DNA of 6,922 bases. Origin: an uncultured Eubacteriales bacterium (lineage in GTDB: Bacteria > Bacillota > Clostridia > Oscillospirales > CAG-272). Both the position numbers and the translations under genes were made by a program. The stretch covers positions 1-6,922 of the forward strand of contig URPL01000046.1 of NCBI GenBank assembly GCA_900549725.1, written 5' to 3'. Every line of letters begins with the position of its first letter. Position 1 is the stretch's first letter. Shown here one piece after another: positions 1 to 4,393 of this stretch. Under the pieces are notes generated by a model, which worked only from the letters and a program-made list of their open reading frames with translations, ran no database searches and was not told the DNA's origin.

Positions 1-239
1 GCTTTCACGATCTGCGTCACAGCTGTGCCAGCTTGCTGCTGGCCAACGGCGTCCCCCTCAAACACATTCAGGAGTGGTTGGGGCACAGCGACTTTACCAC
101 CACGGCGAACATCTACGCCCACTTGGATTACAAGTCCAAGATCACTTCGGCGCAGGCGATGGAGACAGGGCTTGCTCTGCCGGAGGGCGGCGACTTCAGC
201 AGCCGCTGGAGTTCGATCAGTGCCGGGGAGAACAGCTGA
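1..239 (+). CDS. Tyrosine recombinase / integrase, C-terminal part (5' end outside window)
   Basis: This is the end of a site-specific tyrosine recombinase of the kind that inserts and excises phages and integrative elements. The first full codon is at 3, and about 78 residues remain. The catalytic box HDLRH supplies the His and Arg (codons at 6 and 15). LGHS supplies the second His (84-86). The nucleophilic Tyr of IYAH (114-116) lies ten residues further on, the usual spacing. The stop is TGA at 237-239. The gene points at tRNA-Ser, whose 3' end is 92 bases away, a common arrangement for elements that use tRNA genes as attachment sites. I infer that it belongs to an element extending left of the window and ending near 575. 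The subfamily cannot be settled because the N-terminal arm-binding and core-binding domains are missing. Confidence 0.93.
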   Translation, partial: FHDLRHSCASLLLANGVPLKHIQEWLGHSDFTTTANIYAHLDYKSKITSAQAMETGLALPEGGDFSSRWSSISAGENS

Positions 240-293
240 TTTTCTCCCCTGAAAACCGAAAATCGTGCGGGCTTTGCCCTTTAGGCAAAAATT

Positions 294-329
294 AAAAAGC
301 CTGTAAACGGGCTTGTTTACAGGCTTTTT
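294..329 (-). terminator. Bidirectional Rho-independent terminator between integrase and tRNA-Ser
   Basis: This is a perfect 15-bp inverted repeat (294-308 with 315-329) with a 6-base loop. It has five A at the left end and five T at the right end, so each strand's transcript has a GC-containing stem followed by a U run. It starts two bases beyond the CCA end of tRNA-Ser and most obviously terminates that transcript on the minus strand. It can also stop readthrough from the integrase on the plus strand. Confidence 0.85.
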
Positions 330-330
330 G

Positions 331-418
331 TGGCGGAGAGTTAGGGATTCGAACCCTAGAGACCTTTCGGTCTACAGCATTTCGAGTGCTGCACCTTCGA
401 CCACTCGGACAACTCTCC
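331..418 (-). tRNA. tRNA-Ser (anticodon CGA), intact, CCA encoded
   Basis: On the minus strand this folds as a complete class II tRNA. The acceptor stem is GGAGAGT with ACTCTCC, the discriminator is G, and CCA is genome-encoded at 331-333. The anticodon arm is CAGCA-CTCGAAA-TGCTG, giving anticodon CGA, which reads UCG serine codons. The long variable arm (TAGACC-GAAA-GGTCTC) is typical of serine tRNAs. The T arm is TAGGG-TTCGAAT-CCCTA. A terminator follows directly. I see no convincing promoter immediately upstream. The nearest good one lies at 677-705, beyond a broken tRNA-Ser. Its 5' half differs clearly from that broken copy, so the two are not a recent duplication. It may be cargo of the integrated element. 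Confidence 0.96.
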
Positions 419-574
419 GTGTCTATTTTCGTCCGGTTTTCTTTCCAGAAATTTGCTCAAAAATTCGTTGGAGAGAAAACAGGAGAGACGGCAAAAAATA
501 TTCGATTTTGAGATTTTCTGTGTTGAGGAATATCAAGGAGAATCAGGGGGACGAAATTCCCAGCTTCTGCCGAA
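419..574. other. Spacer between intact and broken tRNA-Ser; presumed element end and attachment arm
   Basis: I find no gene in this stretch. It is AT-rich and lies between the intact tRNA-Ser and the point where the broken tRNA-Ser stops matching tRNA structure. CGAAATT occurs at 552-558 and 571-577 in the same orientation, and the second copy is half of the perfect palindrome CGAAATTTCG (571-580), which overlaps the anticodon-loop sequence. Such repeats would suit an integrase core or arm region, but binding is inference. No strong terminator is visible on the minus strand, so a transcript from 677-705 could run through to tRNA-Ser. Confidence 0.45.
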
Positions 575-615
575 ATTTCGAGTCAGCCCCGTTATGACCA
601 CTTCGATACCTCTCC
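575..615 (-). pseudogene. 5' half of a tRNA-Ser (CGA), cut at the anticodon loop
   Basis: Reading the minus strand from 615, the sequence has a serine-type acceptor strand (GGAGAGG), TA at positions 8-9, a D arm containing the GTGG block, the stem strand GCTGA and the loop CTCGAAA (anticodon CGA). An intact gene would continue with TCAGC. Here it continues TTTCGGCAG, and no matching anticodon stem, variable arm, T arm or CCA end follows. The tRNA identity therefore ends within about one base of the loop. It is preceded by a promoter at a normal distance (677-705). The most likely explanation is site-specific integration in the anticodon loop, with the host 5' half left on the right side of the element. 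Confidence 0.78.
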
Positions 616-676
616 GAATGTTGGCAACTGCGCGCAGCGCTGTTGAACTTGTGCAGTGTAATTGCTCAACGGTTAG

Positions 677-705
677 AGTATATCACAGCCGACGAGAAAA
701 ATCAA
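677..705 (-). promoter_or_regulatory. Sigma-A-type promoter of the interrupted tRNA-Ser
   Basis: On the minus strand, TTGATT (700-705) and TATACT (677-682) are separated by 17 bases, with TG shortly before the -10 box. Transcription would start near 670 and reach the broken tRNA-Ser at 615. Nothing obvious would stop it before the intact tRNA-Ser at 418. RNase P processing could then release the intact tRNA, so the old promoter may drive the replacement gene. This last step is inference. Confidence 0.65.
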
Positions 706-826
706 GAGAAAATGCAAATTTAAGGCACGGCAATTAATTTAAAGCGGCGCAATTACTGCAGGATCGAAACTTCTGCATGACCGAAAAACTATCGCCCTGC
801 CCTTGCTGCCAAGTATGCATAAAATG
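706..826. other. Intergenic stretch without a convincing gene
   Basis: This lies between the minus-strand tRNA promoter and the hairpin upstream of the TetR gene. The only open frame of note is a 22-codon cysteine-rich one starting at 777 with no proper ribosome binding site. It is listed under findings rather than annotated as a gene. I see nothing else here. Confidence 0.4.
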
Positions 827-850
827 CAGAGAAAAATTTCTCTGATTTTT
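827..850 (+). terminator. Terminator-like hairpin upstream of the TetR promoter
   Basis: CAGAGAAA (827-834) pairs with TTTCTCTG (837-844), and the plus strand continues with ATTTTTT. The stem is AT-rich and the loop is tiny, so it is a modest terminator at best. No plus-strand gene in the window needs it. It may insulate the TetR promoter or mark the end of a gene that has been lost. Confidence 0.45.
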
Positions 851-861
851 TGTGGTTTTTA

Positions 862-890
862 TTGACAACCTATCGGTCGGTAGCTATAAT
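862..890 (+). promoter_or_regulatory. Consensus promoter with internal dyad operator, TetR-family gene
   Basis: TTGACA (862-867) and TATAAT (885-890) match the sigma-A consensus exactly with a 17-base spacer. The spacer contains the imperfect palindrome CTATCGGTCGGTAG (870-883), 10 of 14 positions symmetric. Its position between -35 and -10 is where an autorepressing TetR protein would block polymerase. The operator assignment rests on position and symmetry, not on a known site for this protein. Confidence 0.82.
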
Positions 891-923
891 AGAAGCCACA
901 GCTCAAAGAAAAGGAGCCGCATA

Positions 924-1550
924 ATGCAAAAGACAGACACAAAGCAAAAAATTTTAGACGCCGCACTTGATCTATTTTCCGTGCAGGGTTATGAAGCAAC
1001 CTCCATCTCCCAAATTGCAGATGCCGTCGACATTCGCAAGGCGTCGCTGTACAGTCACTTTAAAAGCAAGCAGGAAATTTTGGATGCACTCATTGAAACC
1101 GTTTTGGAAGAATATAATCGGCATTCCGTCTTTGCCAATGCCGATTGGGATGACCCCGCTTTTCTCAAAACACAAAGCGATGTTGCACCGGATGCAATCC
1201 TGCAAAAGATTCTCGCTCATCTCCGCTATATCCTGCATGATCCGAAAATCAAAAAAGCCCGGATGCTGCTGACGATCGAGCAATTCGGAAACGAGCGCTT
1301 AAAAGCACTGCAGACAAAGCAAAACTATACGGATGTACTGCGCTATTTTACGGGAATGATTCGATTTTTTATCCGCAGCGGAAAATTGGTTGCCGATGAC
1401 CCTCAGCTTGCAGCAGCACAGCTTTGTCTGCCGATCAACGTTTGGATCAATCTGTGTGACCGCGAGCCGAATCGCGAGCCGGAAATCATGGAGTTGATTG
1501 AACGCTATGTGCGTCGATTTTTCGACCAAGCCTCTTCTAAAATATCGTAA
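924..1550 (+). CDS. TetR/AcrR-family transcriptional regulator
   Basis: This encodes a 208-residue repressor, normal length for the family. The N-terminal DNA-binding domain is plain: helix 1 KQKILDAALDLF (about 7-18), then the helix-turn-helix with its SLYSHFKSK recognition-helix end (about 26-49). The rest is helical ligand-binding and dimerisation domain, whose inducer cannot be read from sequence. The ATG at 924 is chosen because AAAGGAG sits seven bases before it and the HTH begins at the usual depth. An upstream in-frame extension to 852 would overlap the promoter. The strong promoter with a dyad operator suggests self-repression. The gene directly downstream, normally the best guess for its target, survives only as a fragment. 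Confidence 0.93.
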   Translation: MQKTDTKQKILDAALDLFSVQGYEATSISQIADAVDIRKASLYSHFKSKQEILDALIETVLEEYNRHSVFANADWDDPAFLKTQSDVAPDAILQKILAHLRYILHDPKIKKARMLLTIEQFGNERLKALQTKQNYTDVLRYFTGMIRFFIRSGKLVADDPQLAAAQLCLPINVWINLCDREPNREPEIMELIERYVRRFFDQASSKIS

Positions 1551-1561
1551 AAAAGAGCTTT

Positions 1562-1675
1562 ATGCATTTTTCAGAGGAACAGCTTCCCTTTTGTGCCATA
1601 GCATGGACTGTGCTCGTCGTATTTTACGGAATCTTTTTTCAAAAATGCCGGCGCAAAGGCGCCGCGGGATTTTGA
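1562..1675 (+). pseudogene. N-terminal remnant of a membrane protein, possibly isoprenylcysteine methyltransferase-like
   Basis: Eleven bases after the TetR stop, a weak AAGAG precedes an ATG that opens a 37-codon frame ending at TGA 1673-1675. Residues 8-26 form one hydrophobic helix ending VVFYGIFF. The next frame then reads SKMPAQRRRGI over 1637-1670, which is how I would expect the protein to continue if one frameshift were undone. Together these recall the start of the isoprenylcysteine carboxyl methyltransferase-like integral membrane proteins of Firmicutes, from memory of the family only. The remaining 150 or so residues are absent. The sequence passes directly into a GNAT remnant, suggesting a deletion that fused two genes. 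Confidence 0.45.
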
Positions 1676-2115
1676 GACGCTTTCCGAGGTGCTCTGCGAT
1701 GCGGAAAACATGAAATTCGCCCCGCATTTCTTCGATCCCCCTGCAGGTGAAAAACAGGATTGCGCGGAACGAGCGGCGCTACCGCTTTTCGGATTTGGGC
1801 TACGAGCGGTCTGCCAAAAGGAAAACGGAAAATTGATCGGCGGCTGCAGGCTTACCACGCAGAACATCAACGGCACGATTTTTCCGGAGAACGGAAAAGC
1901 AGCCGCACGCGGCGCCCATGACCGGACAATTTGCCATATGTCATTTGTGAAGGTCTGCTCCTGCACGAGAAGGGAAAACATTCCCTCCGCCGCGACTGCC
2001 GCTGCGAACATCATACATCTTTGCGAAGAATTTATCGATTACAGAGCCTCCCCTCCCCCGGTTTTTACAATCCACATGTGCAAAAATGGCAGGCGCTCGG
2101 GCGCGAAAAGCAAGC
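1662..2115 (+). pseudogene. Decayed GNAT acetyltransferase (RimJ/RimL-like relic)
   Basis: Pieces of a ribosomal-protein-type GNAT acetyltransferase appear in order but cannot form one protein. DFETLSEVLCDAENMKFAP (1668-1724) resembles the N-terminal part. FGLRAV...KLIGG...NINGTIFPE (1794-1889) resembles the central strands. NIPSAATAAAN...EEFID (1977-2039) resembles the conserved region near the C-terminus. WQALGRE, in another frame from 2087, resembles the end. The stretch where the acetyl-CoA loop (R/Q-x-x-G-x-G/A) should lie, about 1890-1976, is too short and has no such motif. There is no start codon with a ribosome binding site. It lies in the same frame as the next gene without a stop, so an automatic caller would probably fuse them. 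Identification is by pattern recall. Confidence 0.6.
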
Positions 2116-2153
2116 AGAGCCGAGTCAACACACCAAAGAAAGGACTTGCATCA

Positions 2154-2708
2154 ATGAAAAACTCACAATTTGAAATCGTACGCGCGCAGGCACAGGATGC
2201 CGCTGCGTTGCTGAACTATTTGAAAATCATCGGCGGAGAAACGGAAAATCTCTCCTTCGGCCCGGAGGGCGTGCCGCTTGATGAGGCGGCGGAACGCACC
2301 TTTCTCGACAATCAGGCGCGATCAAACAAAATGATTCAGCTGCTTGCCAAAGTTGACGGTGAGATTATCGGCACTGCCAGCCTTATCCGCAAGCAGAACC
2401 GCATGCATCACCGCGCGGAATTCGGCATCAGCCTGAAAAAGGCATGGTGGGGCTGCGGCGCGGCGACCGTTTTGGCGCAGGGTGTGCTTTCCTTTGCGAA
2501 GGAAAACGGTGTGGAACAGGTCAATCTTGAGGTGCGCAGCGACAATAAACGCGCCATTGCGTTGTATAAAAAATTGGGATTTCGCAAGCTGTGCACATTT
2601 CCCGGCTTTTTCAAAATCAACGGCGAAGCGATCGATTTTGATCTTATGAACCTTACCTTTGCCCCAGCGGCGCAGACGGAAAAGGCCGACGTTTCACTCC
2701 CAAATTGA
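2154..2708 (+). CDS. GNAT-family N-acetyltransferase
   Basis: This encodes a 184-residue acetyltransferase that moves acetyl from acetyl-CoA to an amine; the substrate is unknown. The acetyl-CoA-binding region is seen at about 88-104, where AWWGCGAA fits the R/Q-x-x-G-x-G/A loop with Trp in place of Arg/Gln. It is followed by the helix VLAQGVLSFAKENG. The C-terminal motif NKRAIALYKKLGF (131-143) is classic for the family. The ATG at 2154 is supported by GAAAGGAC upstream and by normal family length. The open frame continues upstream to at least 1689, but that part is the relic of another acetyltransferase. It probably forms an operon with the next two genes (gaps of 54 and 58 bases). I see no strong promoter directly upstream. 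Confidence 0.9.
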   Translation: MKNSQFEIVRAQAQDAAALLNYLKIIGGETENLSFGPEGVPLDEAAERTFLDNQARSNKMIQLLAKVDGEIIGTASLIRKQNRMHHRAEFGISLKKAWWGCGAATVLAQGVLSFAKENGVEQVNLEVRSDNKRAIALYKKLGFRKLCTFPGFFKINGEAIDFDLMNLTFAPAAQTEKADVSLPN

Positions 2709-2762
2709 CCGCGCCCCCCCTTCCCCGTTTTAATCAAGAATACAACGAAAGCAGGAAGCACT

Positions 2763-3509
2763 ATGCATTATATCCATATCACAAATGAAAATATTGAAAA
2801 AGAACACATCTGCTGCGCAATGTCCGGCAAGCAAAGCCTTGCAAAAAAGGAGTGGATGCGGCAGCGCTTTTCCGAAGGGCTTGTCTTTTATCGCAGCGAA
2901 GAGCGCGGAAAGTGCTTCATCGAATATATCCCGGCGGAAAACGCATGGGTTCCCATTGATGCCGAAGGATATCTTTACATCAACTGCCTGTGGATTGCGG
3001 GCGCAATGAAGGGGCACGGATATGCAAATGATCTTTTGAGCGAATGCATTCAGGATGCAAAGGCGCAAAAAAAGAGGGGCATCTGCATTCTGTGTGCAGA
3101 GGGGCGGAAGCGGGAATTTCTCGCGGACCCGAAGTTTTTGGCGCATAAGGGCTTCCGGGAAGCCGACCGCTCCGCCTGCGGAATCACTCTTTTATATTTG
3201 CCCCTTATTCCGGATGCCGAGCCTCCGAAGTTCAAGGAGTGCGCAAGATATCCGCAAACCGACGGAGACGGCTTTGTCCTTTATTATACCGACCAATGCC
3301 CGTTTACCTTCTATTGGGTGCCGCGGGTGCAGCAGGTGGCGAAAGAACACGGTATCCCGCTCAAGGTCATTCATATCACAGACAAAGAAACCGCACAAAA
3401 CGCACCGACCCCCGCCACAACCTATGCCCTGTTTCGAAACGGACGGTTTCTGACGCATGCAATCCAATCCGACAAGAAATTTTTAGCGCTGGCTGAAGCT
3501 GCGAACTGA
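2763..3509 (+). CDS. yoaP: YoaP-like protein: GNAT-like domain with C-terminal YoaP domain
   Basis: This encodes 248 residues in two parts. Residues 1 to about 145 have the order of an acetyltransferase fold, with MKGHGYANDLLSECIQDAK (82-100) in the place of the acetyl-CoA loop and helix. Residues from about 160 resemble the YoaP-like C-terminal domain. They read like a thioredoxin-type strand-helix unit: YYTDQCPFTFYWV (174-186, with C179 where a redox Cys would be), then KVIHITD, a TPATTYALFRNGRF segment and a short final helix. Length and layout match Bacillus subtilis YoaP as I remember it. The biological role of that family is not established. AGGAAG stands four bases before the ATG. It lies 54 bases after the preceding acetyltransferase and probably shares its transcript. 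Confidence 0.78.
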   Translation: MHYIHITNENIEKEHICCAMSGKQSLAKKEWMRQRFSEGLVFYRSEERGKCFIEYIPAENAWVPIDAEGYLYINCLWIAGAMKGHGYANDLLSECIQDAKAQKKRGICILCAEGRKREFLADPKFLAHKGFREADRSACGITLLYLPLIPDAEPPKFKECARYPQTDGDGFVLYYTDQCPFTFYWVPRVQQVAKEHGIPLKVIHITDKETAQNAPTPATTYALFRNGRFLTHAIQSDKKFLALAEAAN

Positions 3510-3567
3510 TTCGCGCCGCATTGCAAAAACAGAGCTTGCAAAAAAACACAAAAAAAGGAGTGCCCCC

Positions 3568-4173
3568 ATGAATCATTGCATTGCCAAAATCGGAGCCGTC
3601 ATTGTAACGGCTGCGGTGGCGCTTTTTGCCATCTTTTTGCCATTTTGTGACTTCGGCAGCTATTTTGTTTGCATTTTTCTTGCGCTTGGCTACCTTTTGA
3701 TGCTCGCGGGCTTTCACAGTGAAAGCCGCAAAGAGCGAAAAACTGCCGCAACCGCCGGGATGTTGTTCGGCTGCATCTATGCGGTTTTGATTCTGCTTGT
3801 ATATTTCGCGCAGGTAACGACTGTCAAAAACGATTCGCTGAATGAGCAGGCTGCCATGCTTCTGGATTTTTCAAGGGGCGGTCTGATTTTCAGCTATGAT
3901 CTGCTCGGCTACGGCATGATGGCGCTGTCAACATTTTTTACGGGGCTCGGCATTTGCCCGAAAAACAGAAAAGACAAATGGCTCAAATCGCTTATGATGA
4001 TTCACGGTATGTTTTTCTTCGGTTGCCTGCTCCTGCCGATGACCGGCATTTTCCGCACCGCAATGTCCGGCGGGGGCGGCAGGCTCGGCGGGATCATTGC
4101 GCTGGAGAGTTGGTGCGCATATTTTCTGCCGATCGGCATATTATCCGTCTTCCATTTTAAAAAAGCTTCGTAA
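3568..4173 (+). CDS. Uncharacterised six-helix membrane protein
   Basis: I do not recognise the family of this 201-residue protein. Six hydrophobic segments are visible at roughly 7-26, 30-49, 61-82, 104-128, 140-160 and 174-196. Short basic loops (SESRKERK at 51-58, PKNRKDK at 131-137) suggest cytoplasmic faces. A glycine-rich stretch MSGGGGRLGG (166-175) precedes the last helix. There is no cleavable signal peptide and no enzyme motif. The start is supported by AAAGGAG seven bases upstream. It is the last gene before a strong terminator and so probably the end of the acetyltransferase operon. A regulatory or transport-accessory role would be a guess. Confidence 0.85.
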   Translation: MNHCIAKIGAVIVTAAVALFAIFLPFCDFGSYFVCIFLALGYLLMLAGFHSESRKERKTAATAGMLFGCIYAVLILLVYFAQVTTVKNDSLNEQAAMLLDFSRGGLIFSYDLLGYGMMALSTFFTGLGICPKNRKDKWLKSLMMIHGMFFFGCLLLPMTGIFRTAMSGGGGRLGGIIALESWCAYFLPIGILSVFHFKKAS

Positions 4174-4296
4174 ATCGCAATGCCGCCGAGGAAAACATGC
4201 ATGGGCGATCAAATGGCGATATAAAAAGCGCCGCTACATCCATGCGCAACTCGGAAGCAGATGCCCGCGGGGCAAGCGATGCACGGTTGATTGCAG

Positions 4297-4334
4297 AATT
4301 ACGGGTTGTCGGCTGCGGCAATCCGTAATTTTTC
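4297..4334 (+). terminator. Rho-independent terminator, end of acetyltransferase/membrane-protein operon
   Basis: AATTACGGGTTG (4297-4308) pairs with CAATCCGTAATT (4319-4330) over 12 bp with a single G-U wobble and a 10-base loop. The U run TTTTTC follows. It separates the membrane protein gene from the alpha-galactosidase gene, and its tail abuts the next promoter. Confidence 0.87.
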
Positions 4335-4363
4335 TTGCGTTTGTGACCGAAATGCGTTAAAAT
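4335..4363 (+). promoter_or_regulatory. Probable promoter of the alpha-galactosidase gene
   Basis: TTGCGT (4335-4340) and TAAAAT (4358-4363) are separated by 17 bases, and the start codon is 30 bases further on. Four of six and five of six bases match the sigma-A consensus. The promoter follows the terminator hairpin immediately, supporting independent transcription. I saw no clear catabolite-control (cre) palindrome or operator dyad beside it. Confidence 0.6.
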
Positions 4364-4393
4364 AAAGGAAACAACAAAAAAGGAGACCCGATT

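Noticed and set aside
272..291. Small TTTGCC/GGCAAA hairpin after the integrase stop
   Set aside because: Only 6 bp with no U tract on the plus strand. The adjacent 15-bp hairpin at 294-329 is the real terminator.
313..737. Plus-strand open frames across the tRNA-Ser region
   Set aside because: They read through the antisense of tRNA-Ser and the tRNA fragment, lack ribosome binding sites and show no protein-like composition.
852..923. Upstream start for the TetR gene
   Set aside because: It would place coding sequence over the -35/-10 promoter and operator. The ATG at 924 has a strong Shine-Dalgarno and normal spacing to the HTH.
1689..2153. Upstream extension of the GNAT gene to an ATG at 1689, giving a 339-residue protein
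   Set aside because: No ribosome binding site at 1689. The extension resembles scrambled pieces of another acetyltransferase, while 2154 has a ribosome binding site and gives the normal family length.
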